The notes under the pieces are model-generated. The model did not search any database and had not been told where the DNA came from. It worked only from the letters and a program-made list of their open reading frames with translations. A program made the position numbers and the translations under genes. Below are positions 49,931 through 57,753 of a stretch of 64,000 bases of DNA, one piece after another. The stretch is from Hyphomonas beringensis (GTDB lineage: Bacteria; Pseudomonadota; Alphaproteobacteria; Caulobacterales; Hyphomonadaceae): positions 61,249-125,248 of the forward strand of contig NZ_AWFF01000109.1 of the NCBI RefSeq assembly GCF_000682755.1, written 5' to 3'. Numbering within the stretch: position 1 is the stretch's first letter; every line of letters begins with the position of its first letter.

Positions 49931-50737
49931 GTGAACACAACACCTGCAACTCCGCAGTCTGGCGGGACAGGCCCGCTTGCGGGTCAAGTCATGTTTTACA
50001 AGCAGCCGCAAGCACTGAATGCGGAAGCTCATGCCGGACTTGGCATTAAAAAGATTGATCAGCCTTTCGCTTTCCTTCGTGAAGCCCATGCTGTGCCGAT
50101 AACCGTTACGGAATTCGGAATGGCTGCAGGGTCGTACCCGATCATCTTCGTAGGTGATGACCGCACGCCGGTGGCTGTCATGGGTGTGCGTCAGGGCCAG
50201 AACCTCTTCGTCACGGATGAAGGCATGGTCGCAGACGAGTATTACGTCCCGGCCTTCGTGCGCCGCTATCCGTTCGTGTTCGCGTCAGACGAAAAATCCG
50301 ACCGCCTGGTGCTCTGCGTTGACCGCGAAGCCCCGATGGTCACCAACCAGCCGGAAATTCCGTTCTTCGAAAACGGCCAGCCGAGCAAGTTCACCAATGA
50401 TGCCATCGAATTCTGCAAGGAATTCGAGCGCCAGCGTCAGGCAACGGGTGAGTTCGTGAAGCTGATCCGCAACGCAGATCTTTTCGAGCAGAAGACCATC
50501 TCCTTCCAGCCGCGCGACGCAGAGGGCAATCCTTCGGGCGACCCTCAGAAGATCGCTGACTATTGGGCCATCTCCGAAGAGAAGCTGAACGCCCTGCCGC
50601 AGGATAAGTACCTGGAACTGCGCAATAATGGCGCGATTGGCGCGATCTATGCGCACCTGCTGGGCCTGCTGAACTGGCAGACCGTGATCCAGCGTGCCCT
50701 GCGTGCGCAGCCGGCAGCGGCCCCTGCTGACGCCTGA
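49931..50737 (+). CDS. sapC: SapC family protein
   Basis: 268-residue SapC-like protein, named for S-layer secretion genes in Campylobacter but of unsettled role. Start GTG at 49931 has GGGAG seven bases upstream. MFYKQPQALNAEAHAGLGI, FAFLREAHAVPITVTEF, YPIIFVGDDRTPVAVMGV, YVPAFVRRYPFVFASDEK and FQPRDAEGNPS match the family. No Sec signal peptide. A strong terminator follows, so it is probably monocistronic and well expressed. Confidence 0.9.
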   Translation: MNTTPATPQSGGTGPLAGQVMFYKQPQALNAEAHAGLGIKKIDQPFAFLREAHAVPITVTEFGMAAGSYPIIFVGDDRTPVAVMGVRQGQNLFVTDEGMVADEYYVPAFVRRYPFVFASDEKSDRLVLCVDREAPMVTNQPEIPFFENGQPSKFTNDAIEFCKEFERQRQATGEFVKLIRNADLFEQKTISFQPRDAEGNPSGDPQKIADYWAISEEKLNALPQDKYLELRNNGAIGAIYAHLLGLLNWQTVIQRALRAQPAAAPADA

Positions 50738-50766
50738 TCCGGCCTGAAATAAACAGATCTGAGATG

Positions 50767-50795
50767 AGGGCGGCCCGGTTGAGCCGCCCTTTTTT
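50767..50795 (+). terminator. Rho-independent terminator of sapC
   Basis: AGGGCGGC and GCCGCCCT form a perfect 8-base-pair stem with an eight-base loop, followed by TTTTT, 29 bases after the stop. Confidence 0.85.
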
Positions 50796-50918
50796 CATGC
50801 GGGTTGTACGCGCCCCCTGCGGCGATCACGAATAAGCGAGGCCCTTCAATATGCTGGCCAGAACGGGCATATGGTCGTCAAATCTGAAGAAACGCCGTTT
50901 CCACGCGAAGGACGCTCC

Positions 50919-53018
50919 ATGCTCCGTGCCCTCCTGACCAGCCTGACGCTGGCCCTGCTGTCTGTTTTTCCTGCTGCCCGCGCCGAGCCGGTCGATGGCG
51001 GGCATGCGATGGTGGAACTGATTTCAGAGCGCCATGCCGTCCTGCCGGGCGAGACCTTCTATGTCGCCCTCAAAATGGATCTGGAGGATGGCTGGCACGT
51101 CTATTGGCGCAATGCGGGCGATGCCGGCCTGCCGCCGCGAATCGATCTTCTGGAAGGCAGCACGATCCCCGATGGTGCGCTCGGAGATTTCGTCTGGCCG
51201 ATCCCGCACCTCCTGCCTGTCGTGGAAGGGGAGATCATGGATTATGGCTATGATGAACGCCTTGTCCTGCCATTCCCGGTCACCATACCGGCTGATGCCG
51301 AACGTACTGTGCGCATCAATCTGCTGGCCGATTATCTGATCTGCGAAGAGATTTGCGTGCCGGAAACGGCAGAAGTCAGCCTGTCACTGCCGGTCGGCGT
51401 CAGCGAGCCGGATACGAAAAACGGTACATTGATCGGCGAATGGGTCGCCCAGGCGCCGTTGGAATATGACGGCGCGGCGCGCATCGATACCTCTGCCGCG
51501 CCCTGGAAGCTCAGCCTGAAATCGACTTCCGGATTTGATCCGTCTTCCGATATTCGCTTCTATCCCTTCGGTCACGAGATCAGCCATCCGGCTGACCAGC
51601 CTCTCAGCTTCGGCAGTGACGGCGCGACGCTGGAACTGGTGCCGGATGCAGACGCGCTGGACGGCACGCTGGATGGCGTCATCGTTGTGGAAACCGAGAA
51701 TGGCGAGCGGACCGGCTATGCGTTTTCGGCAGAGCAGGGGGAGGCCTTTGCCAACACATCCGGCACACCGGCCAAGCGCTCGCGCGCTGCTGGTGGCAGC
51801 GGAGCCGGTCTTGTCGGCCTCATCTTTGCGGCATTGCTTGGCGGCCTGATCTTGAATTTGATGCCCTGCGTGCTGCCTGTCCTCTCCATCAAGGCGATGG
51901 GCATGGTGCATGCGGTCGCGTCCGGCCATGAGGGCGAAGTGCGCAGCCATGGCCTCTGGTATACGGGCGGTGTACTTGTCTCTTTCGCCGCGCTGGCACT
52001 CGCGATCATCCTGATCCGTCAGGCCACCGGCACGGCCACGCTGGGCTTCCAGTTGCAGAACGGGCCGACCGTGGCCGTACTGGCCTTGGTCATGTTCGTG
52101 ATCGGACTATGGCTGCTCGGCATGTTTGAACTTGGCGGCTCCATCCAGAATACCGGCAGCGGCCTTGCTTCGCGCAGCGGCGCGATGGGGGCCTTCTTTA
52201 CCGGCGTGCTTGCCGCTGTGGTCGGCGCGCCTTGTGTCGGTCCGTTCCTCGGCGCGGCCCTTGGCGCTGTACTGGACAAGCCTGCCATTGCGGTGATGGC
52301 GGTGTTCCTTGCCATGGGCTTTGGCCTGGCATTGCCTTACCTGATCCTCAGCTTCGTGCCCGGCCTCTCGCGCCTGCTGCCAAAGCCCGGCCGCTGGATG
52401 GAGACGCTGAAGCAATTCTTTGCCTTCCCGATGTTCCTGACCGCCGCGCTGCTGCTCTGGACGCTGGGCGCGGTCTCTGGCCCTGGCGCTGTGGCTTGGG
52501 CGGTGGCGGGCGCAACTCTGATTGCGTTCGGCATCTGGCTGGGCAAGCGCAGCACGCGTCCGCTGCTGAAGGGCCTCGCGGCGGTGGCGCTGGTTGCAGG
52601 CCTCGTCTATCCGGCCGTGCATGCCGCCGATACGGCAGGGCAGGCTGCAGGCGGCTCAAGTCTCTATGCGGAGAAATATGAAACCGAAGTCTGGAGCCCG
52701 GAGCGCGTCGCTGAGCTGACCGCACAAGGCCGCCCCGTCTTTGTGGACTTCACGGCCACATGGTGCGCCACTTGCCAGCTCAACAAGATGACGACGCTGA
52801 AGACGTCGGCCGTACAGACTGCCTTCCAGGAACATGACGTGGCCTTTCTGGTTGCGGACTTTACCCGCAAGGACCCGGTCATCGCAGACGAGCTGAAGCG
52901 CCGCCAGCGCGCCGGTGTGCCGATGTATCTCTGGTATCCGGCGGGCAGCACCGAGCCGCAGATCCTGCCGGAGATTCTCTCCAAAAGTCTTGTCATTGGA
53001 CTCGTCAGCCAGGATTAG
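50919..53018 (+). CDS. DsbD/ScsB-type thiol:disulfide interchange protein
   Basis: 699-residue inner-membrane reductase passing electrons from cytosolic thioredoxin to the periplasm. Signal peptide then a DsbC-like N-terminal domain (about 25-285) with Cys pair ICEEICVPETA. The eight-helix core has NLMPCVLPVLSIKAMGM and VVGAPCVGPFLGAALG, the two transmembrane cysteines. The C-terminal thioredoxin domain carries FTATWCATCQLNK. AAGGAC precedes the ATG at 50919. This long N-terminal domain resembles ScsB/DipZ more than E. coli DsbD. The redoxin gene follows in the same direction. Confidence 0.93.
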   Translation: MLRALLTSLTLALLSVFPAARAEPVDGGHAMVELISERHAVLPGETFYVALKMDLEDGWHVYWRNAGDAGLPPRIDLLEGSTIPDGALGDFVWPIPHLLPVVEGEIMDYGYDERLVLPFPVTIPADAERTVRINLLADYLICEEICVPETAEVSLSLPVGVSEPDTKNGTLIGEWVAQAPLEYDGAARIDTSAAPWKLSLKSTSGFDPSSDIRFYPFGHEISHPADQPLSFGSDGATLELVPDADALDGTLDGVIVVETENGERTGYAFSAEQGEAFANTSGTPAKRSRAAGGSGAGLVGLIFAALLGGLILNLMPCVLPVLSIKAMGMVHAVASGHEGEVRSHGLWYTGGVLVSFAALALAIILIRQATGTATLGFQLQNGPTVAVLALVMFVIGLWLLGMFELGGSIQNTGSGLASRSGAMGAFFTGVLAAVVGAPCVGPFLGAALGAVLDKPAIAVMAVFLAMGFGLALPYLILSFVPGLSRLLPKPGRWMETLKQFFAFPMFLTAALLLWTLGAVSGPGAVAWAVAGATLIAFGIWLGKRSTRPLLKGLAAVALVAGLVYPAVHAADTAGQAAGGSSLYAEKYETEVWSPERVAELTAQGRPVFVDFTATWCATCQLNKMTTLKTSAVQTAFQEHDVAFLVADFTRKDPVIADELKRRQRAGVPMYLWYPAGSTEPQILPEILSKSLVIGLVSQD

Positions 53019-53066
53019 GGCAGGATGCCCCTCATTGGCCGCGCCATTGTGACAGGAAGATCCGCT

Positions 53067-53714
53067 ATGTTCATGAGCCGACGCAATGTCTCCATCGCTG
53101 CTGGCATGGCCGCAGCCGTCGCGCTGACGGCGGGCGCCCTGATCGCGTCCACTGTGCAGGCCTCTGCCGCGACAGAGCCGGGAGAGCTGGCGCCGGATTT
53201 CACCGGCATCACCGCATCGGGCGAGACCGTCTCGCTGGCCGATTTCGCCGGCAAGACCGTGATCCTGGAATGGACCAATGATGGCTGTCCCTTCGTGCAG
53301 AAGCATTACGCCATCCCGCCCGCCAGCATGCAGGGCCTGCAGACCGATGCCGCCGAGCGCGACATGGTCTGGCTGTCGGTCATCTCCTCGGCGCCGGGCA
53401 GGCAGGGCCACCGCACCGGCGCGGAAGTGCTGGACATGAACCTCGCGCGTGGCGCAACGCCCGCCCATGTCATCCTTGATGCCAGTGGAGAGATTGGCCG
53501 CGCCTATGGCGCCAAGACGACGCCGCACATGTTCATCATCACGCCCGAAGGCGCGATTGCCTATCAGGGCGCGATTGACGACAAACCCTCGGCCAGGGTG
53601 GCAGATCTTGAAACCGCGACCAATTATGTCCGCGCGGCGATGGACAGCCTGGCGGCTGGCGAGCCCGTCAATCCGGCAAATACGCAGCCCTATGGCTGCT
53701 CCATCAAGTATTGA
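53067..53714 (+). CDS. exported thioredoxin/AhpC-TSA-like redoxin, single active-site Cys
   Basis: 215-residue periplasmic redoxin: Sec/Tat-like signal (MSRRNVSIAAGMAAAVALTA) then APDFTGITASGETVSLADF. The active site LEWTNDGCPFVQKHY has one Cys instead of CxxC, and a second Cys sits near the end in PYGCSIKY, conserved in this subgroup. AYGAKTTPHMFIITPEGAI is the cis-Pro region. Start 53067 has AGGA eight bases upstream. Placed after the DsbD-like gene, which could reduce it. Confidence 0.88.
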   Translation: MFMSRRNVSIAAGMAAAVALTAGALIASTVQASAATEPGELAPDFTGITASGETVSLADFAGKTVILEWTNDGCPFVQKHYAIPPASMQGLQTDAAERDMVWLSVISSAPGRQGHRTGAEVLDMNLARGATPAHVILDASGEIGRAYGAKTTPHMFIITPEGAIAYQGAIDDKPSARVADLETATNYVRAAMDSLAAGEPVNPANTQPYGCSIKY

Positions 53715-53779
53715 TGCATAGCAGCCCGCAGGAAAGTGTTGCTTGAACCGCAGGCCAATGCGCCCTAAACGCGCTCGCC

Positions 53780-54271
53780 ATGCCCCAGATTGTCCCTGAA
53801 ACGCCCCAGCTGCACGCCGAAGCGATCGAAGACCTGTTCGACCGCACCTTTGGTCCTGGCCACTTCGCCAAGACGGCAGAGCGCCTGCGCGAATATTCGC
53901 GCTCCCTGCCAGAGATCAACCGCGTGGCCGTGCTGGATGGCAAGGTGATTGCCGTTTGCCGTGTCTGGCCGCTGAAAGTGGGCAAGGCCGCTGACCGCGC
54001 GCTGTTCTACGGCCCGGTCGCCGTTGCGCCCAGCCATCGGGGCAGCCGCCTGGGCCAGGCCGTCACCGCCGCCGCGCTGGAGGCAGGCGAGGCCGCCGGC
54101 TGGCCCGCTGCCATCCTGATCGGCGCGCCCAGCTATTTCACCGAGATCGGCTTCACCGTCACCCCGAAGCACCAATTGACCTTTCCCGGCCCGCAGGACC
54201 AGGCGCGTGTCATGGTCAAAAGCCTCGCCGGGGATGCCAGCCAGCTCTCCGGCCTCGTCACCGCGCTTTAA
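53780..54271 (+). CDS. GNAT family N-acetyltransferase
   Basis: 163-residue acetyltransferase. FYGPVAVAPSHRGSRLGQAV contains the acetyl-CoA pyrophosphate loop (R-G-x-x-L-G variant of Q/R-x-x-G-x-G/A), and ILIGAPSYFTEIGFTVT is the motif B region of YhbS-like members. The substrate is unknown. Converges with the MAPEG gene, 15 bases between stops. Confidence 0.88.
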   Translation: MPQIVPETPQLHAEAIEDLFDRTFGPGHFAKTAERLREYSRSLPEINRVAVLDGKVIAVCRVWPLKVGKAADRALFYGPVAVAPSHRGSRLGQAVTAAALEAGEAAGWPAAILIGAPSYFTEIGFTVTPKHQLTFPGPQDQARVMVKSLAGDASQLSGLVTAL

Positions 54272-54286
54272 CGCGCCAGCGGGCCC

Positions 54287-54688
54287 CTAGAACACCTGCG
54301 CCACGGCCATGCCCACGCACAGGCCCGCCGTCAGCAACAGCACGACCGCGCTGAGCAGCGTGCCGACCATCCGCCCCATGCTGCTGCCGGAAGAGCCGCC
54401 AAGCCCCACCGCATGTAGCACGCGCCCCAGCAGGAACGCCGCGCCCAGCCCGTGCACCGCCCATACCGGCGCGGCCATCGCGCCCAGCGCCACCAGGCCG
54501 ATCAGCACGATGGGCACATCTTCCACCGCATTGCCCTGCACGCGAATGGCGCGCAGCATGGCGTCATTGTCGCCATCGCCGAACATCACCTTTTCCTTCG
54601 CCCGCACGCGGGCGACATTGGCCTTCAGAACCAGCATCAACAGGGCGAACAGGCCCACATAGAGTGTTGCGGCTGCCATGGCTGTCAT
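54287..54688 (-). CDS. MAPEG family membrane protein
   Basis: 133-residue four-helix membrane protein of the MAPEG superfamily (microsomal glutathione transferase-like). ATLYVGLFALLMLVLKANVA, then RVQGNAVEDVPIVLIGLVAL (the E-x-x-P motif), FLLGRVLHAVG and a final helix. Similar bacterial proteins may bind glutathione, but activity is not assured. Confidence 0.88.
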   Translation of the reverse strand: MTAMAAATLYVGLFALLMLVLKANVARVRAKEKVMFGDGDNDAMLRAIRVQGNAVEDVPIVLIGLVALGAMAAPVWAVHGLGAAFLLGRVLHAVGLGGSSGSSMGRMVGTLLSAVVLLLTAGLCVGMAVAQVF

Positions 54689-54872
54689 CGTGAATCCCTC
54701 CCTTGGATCGTCCCGTGATCGGCGGCCAGTCTAGCGCGCCGCGCGCAGAATGCAGCCGGAAATATGCCCCCTTGCCAAAACCGCTTTTGTGACGCTGGGG
54801 CAGGGGGCTATCGTGGCGCCGCAAGCGCACTGCGCGGATAACAAGACAATACAGCAGGGAAGGGCCCGCCCC

Positions 54873-55544
54873 ATGGAATATGATGAAGTCATCAAGACAC
54901 GGCGCAGCATTCGCGGCTATCTGGACAAGCCTGTCCCGAAAGAGCTGATCCGCGAGATTCTGGAGCTGGCCATGCGCGCGCCCACCTCCCTGAATTCCCA
55001 GCCCTGGAATTTCTACGTCGTCACGGGCGACGTGCTGGACAAGATCCGCGAAGGGAATGTGGAGCGGAACATGGCCGGCGTGCCTGACAGCCGCGAATTC
55101 CGCATGGGCCCGGCCTATGATGGCGTGCACCGCCAGCGCCAGATAGAGATTGCCATTCAGCTGTTCGAGGCGATGGGCATAGAACGTCACGACAAGGAGA
55201 AACGGATGGACTGGGTGCTGCGCGGCTTCCGCCAGTTTGACGCCCCGGTCTCCATCGTCATCACTTATGACAAGGCGCTGGCCGGCGGGGATATTCCGCC
55301 CTTTGATTGTGGCGGCGTTGTCAATTGCATTGTCAACACGGCCTGGTCACGCGGGCTCGGCTGTGTGATCAATTCGCAGGGCATCATGCAAAGCCCCGTC
55401 GTGCGCGAACATGCGGGCATCCCGGAGGATCAGGTGATCCAGACCTGCATCGCCATGGGCTGGCCCGACGATAGCTTCCCCGCCAATGCCGTCGTCTCAA
55501 AAAGAAAATCCGTAGACGAAGCAGCGGTTTTTAGGGGGTTTTGA
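54873..55544 (+). CDS. nitroreductase family oxidoreductase
   Basis: 223-residue flavin enzyme: EVIKTRRSIRGYLDKPVPKEL with the Arg phosphate ligands of FMN, LAMRAPTSLNSQPWNFYVV, then SRGLGCVINSQGIMQ and the Gly-rich QTCIAMGWPDDSFPANAV. Start 54873 is the first ATG matching the family. The last 15 or so codons, from about 55498 (SKRKSVDEAAVFRGF), are clearly more AT-rich than the rest and lead straight into the AT-rich dGTPase segment, so the original end may have been replaced. Confidence 0.9.
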   Translation: MEYDEVIKTRRSIRGYLDKPVPKELIREILELAMRAPTSLNSQPWNFYVVTGDVLDKIREGNVERNMAGVPDSREFRMGPAYDGVHRQRQIEIAIQLFEAMGIERHDKEKRMDWVLRGFRQFDAPVSIVITYDKALAGGDIPPFDCGGVVNCIVNTAWSRGLGCVINSQGIMQSPVVREHAGIPEDQVIQTCIAMGWPDDSFPANAVVSKRKSVDEAAVFRGF

Positions 55545-55589
55545 AGCTTTAAAGTAATAATGAATTATCAATTTACCAAGTACAAAAAG

Positions 55590-55606
55590 CAATCTTTGGT
55601 AGATTG
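55590..55606 (+). promoter_or_regulatory. small dyad before the dGTPase gene
   Basis: CAATCT and AGATTG (six-base arms) around TTGGT, 14 bases before the ATG, in an AT-rich leader (55545-55620). May be an operator or a weak hairpin affecting translation. Confidence 0.3.
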
Positions 55607-55620
55607 ATTGTGAGTATTTT

Positions 55621-56958
55621 ATGGAAGTTTGGATTGAGAGAAAAGAAGCCTGGACTAAGCAAGGCGAGGACGCGAGAGACGCCGGTGATATAGACTATGC
55701 AAGAATTATACATTCTGCTTCATTTCGGCGTCTGCAGGGCAAGACGCAAATTCTCAATCTAGGCGATAGCGACTTTTACAGGACGCGATTGACCCACTCT
55801 CTCGAAGTAGCCCAAATTGCTAGTGGTATCGTAAAACAAATATCCATTGATAATCAGCGTCTTTCTAAAAAACTCCCATTACCGGATCGTAGCCTCGTTC
55901 AAGCAATAGGGAGTACACACGACCTTGGCCATCCGCCCTTTGGCCATGGCGGGGAAGTGGCTCTGAATTACTGCATGCGCAAAAACGGTGGTTTCGAAGG
56001 TAACGGGCAGACGCTGAGGATTCTTTCAAAGCTAGAGAACTTCTCAAAGGACTGCGGCGCTAATTTGTGTCGGCGTACATTGCTTGGCATTCTGAAATAC
56101 CCCGCTTCGTTTTCAATGACGTCAAATAGTACCCCTGTACTAAGGGAGACAACAAGCACAATCTCCGTACTCGATACTAAAAAGTCTAAGCCCCCAAAGT
56201 GTTATCTTGATACAGAAGAGGATGTTGTGCAGTGGGTGCTAAGGCCATTGTCTGCCATAGATAGAGAATTGTTTCAGAGTCTGAAAGTTAACGAGAAGGA
56301 CCACCACAAAACGCAGTACAAATCTTTTGATTGCAGCATAATGGATCTTGCTGATGATATTTCGTATGGTGTCCACGATTTGGAAGACGCCATAGCGATG
56401 GGTCTGCTGCGCCGTGAAGAGTTTGCAAGCGGAGTACAGGAAGATCAGTGCACGTCTTTCCTCGATGCGTTGAAGGCTAAGTATCCTGAGGAGTGCGGCA
56501 ATGATGTTTATGGTCATTTCGTAAATATGCTTTTCTCTGCTAGCAATATACGCAAGCGCTGTATCAGCAGAATGATAAACCACTTCCTGACAGCTGTAGA
56601 AGTTGTTGAACTAGAGCAATTCGAAGAGCCGCTGCTGCGTTATAAAGCAACCCTTCCTGTTGAGCAGAAGAAGTTCTTGGACGCGTTGAAAAGAATTGTT
56701 CGCAACGAAGTGATACTAGAACCAAGAGTTCAGCAATTGGAATTTAAAGGCCAAGGGATGGTAGTTGCAGTATTTGAAGCCATCGCTTCAGATCCTACCC
56801 GGTTGCTACCCAAGTACCTCAGTGATCGGTATCAAAAGTCAGATGACAAAACGAGGGTGCTTTGTGACTACGTCGCGGGTATGACAGATGCGTATCTAAT
56901 GAAGTTTTATGAGCGTCTGTTTAGTCCTCGGGCTGGTTCTGTATTTGATATGATTTAA
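55621..56958 (+). CDS. dGTPase-like HD-domain triphosphohydrolase, AT-rich, likely acquired
   Basis: 445-residue HD hydrolase of the dGTPase family, splitting dGTP (or other dNTPs) to nucleoside and triphosphate. HSASFRRLQGKTQIL opens the fold. Metal ligands follow the H...HD...D pattern: RLTHSLEVA (H59), STHDLGHPPFGHGGE (H100, D101) and IMDLADDISYGVHDLEDAI (Asp about 240). Shorter than E. coli Dgt (505 residues). Its base composition (about 45-50% GC by sampling) contrasts with over 60% on both sides, and codon use is different too (many AAA, GAT, TTT). Some members of this family deplete nucleotides to block phage; here that is an inference. No partner gene is obvious. Confidence 0.9.
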   Translation: MEVWIERKEAWTKQGEDARDAGDIDYARIIHSASFRRLQGKTQILNLGDSDFYRTRLTHSLEVAQIASGIVKQISIDNQRLSKKLPLPDRSLVQAIGSTHDLGHPPFGHGGEVALNYCMRKNGGFEGNGQTLRILSKLENFSKDCGANLCRRTLLGILKYPASFSMTSNSTPVLRETTSTISVLDTKKSKPPKCYLDTEEDVVQWVLRPLSAIDRELFQSLKVNEKDHHKTQYKSFDCSIMDLADDISYGVHDLEDAIAMGLLRREEFASGVQEDQCTSFLDALKAKYPEECGNDVYGHFVNMLFSASNIRKRCISRMINHFLTAVEVVELEQFEEPLLRYKATLPVEQKKFLDALKRIVRNEVILEPRVQQLEFKGQGMVVAVFEAIASDPTRLLPKYLSDRYQKSDDKTRVLCDYVAGMTDAYLMKFYERLFSPRAGSVFDMI

Positions 56959-57021
56959 TCGGATACGAGGCTGGACTGAACCCCAATCCGTCTGAAAACC
57001 CGCGCTCATAGACTCTGCGGC

Positions 57022-57687
57022 ATGAGTGAGATGAGCGGGTTTATCGAGCAGGGGTTGGAGGCGGCGCGCAAGGCGCTGTTTTCCGTGCGCGGGGACGCGA
57101 ACCTGCACCTGGAACCCAAGACCGTGACGAAAAGCCTGCGTGCCAGGGTGCGCGGGCGGCTGAAGGCGATTGAGGTGATCGTTCGCCGTCTGATCCTGCT
57201 GATGGCGCTGGGGCTGGATGTGCCTGCCTGTGCCATGGGGCAGAAACGGGATAGTTTTGGGGCTGTTTCGGGTCAGTCTGCCCTGCCAGATGGGGCAGAA
57301 GATGTAACGCAGAGTTTTCGCGCCCTCGCGCCGCCGGAATACCGCCTGCGCCTGATCGGTGCGCGCACGCCCTATGTCGAAGACTGGAAAGACGCGTTTG
57401 CCGGGCAGGGGGCCGCGCATCTTGTACCTAGCGGGCCGGTGCCCGCCGCGCCCTTGTTGGCGCACATCATCGCGCTGCACCGTGTGCTGAAAAAGCCGGA
57501 GGCCGCCGCAAAGCGCGTCGCGCGCCAGCTGCAGAAACTGAAACAGGGTGGGGAGCCAAGGCCGATCTGCCCGCCCGCGCAAAGCGCCTTTCGCCTCGGG
57601 CCGGAACTGGGCCTTGTCGCCACATCCCTGCCGGGCTTTGTCAGCCGCGCCCTGTCTGACTGGCCAGAGCCGGCCAACACATCCTGA
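57022..57687 (+). CDS. hypothetical protein
   Basis: 221-residue protein of normal high GC. The N-terminal MSEMSGFIEQGLEAARKALF is followed by a basic stretch SLRARVRGRLKAIEVIVRRL and one hydrophobic segment LILLMALGLDVPACAMG. The rest is Pro/Ala-rich with several helices (HIIALHRVLKKPEAAAKRVA). I recognise no family. It lies just beyond the AT-rich segment and converges on the big VWA-type gene. Confidence 0.6.
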   Translation: MSEMSGFIEQGLEAARKALFSVRGDANLHLEPKTVTKSLRARVRGRLKAIEVIVRRLILLMALGLDVPACAMGQKRDSFGAVSGQSALPDGAEDVTQSFRALAPPEYRLRLIGARTPYVEDWKDAFAGQGAAHLVPSGPVPAAPLLAHIIALHRVLKKPEAAAKRVARQLQKLKQGGEPRPICPPAQSAFRLGPELGLVATSLPGFVSRALSDWPEPANTS

Positions 57688-57753
57688 GGCCTGCCTGAAA
57701 TTTCAGCGCCCTTTGCCGGCCCGCCCATGCGGGGTCCGGCCGCGCGTGCCGCG

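Noticed and set aside
55545..57021. Integrase, transposase or att repeats flanking the dGTPase gene
   Set aside because: None seen on either side; no tRNA gene at the junctions, so no specific mobile element is claimed.
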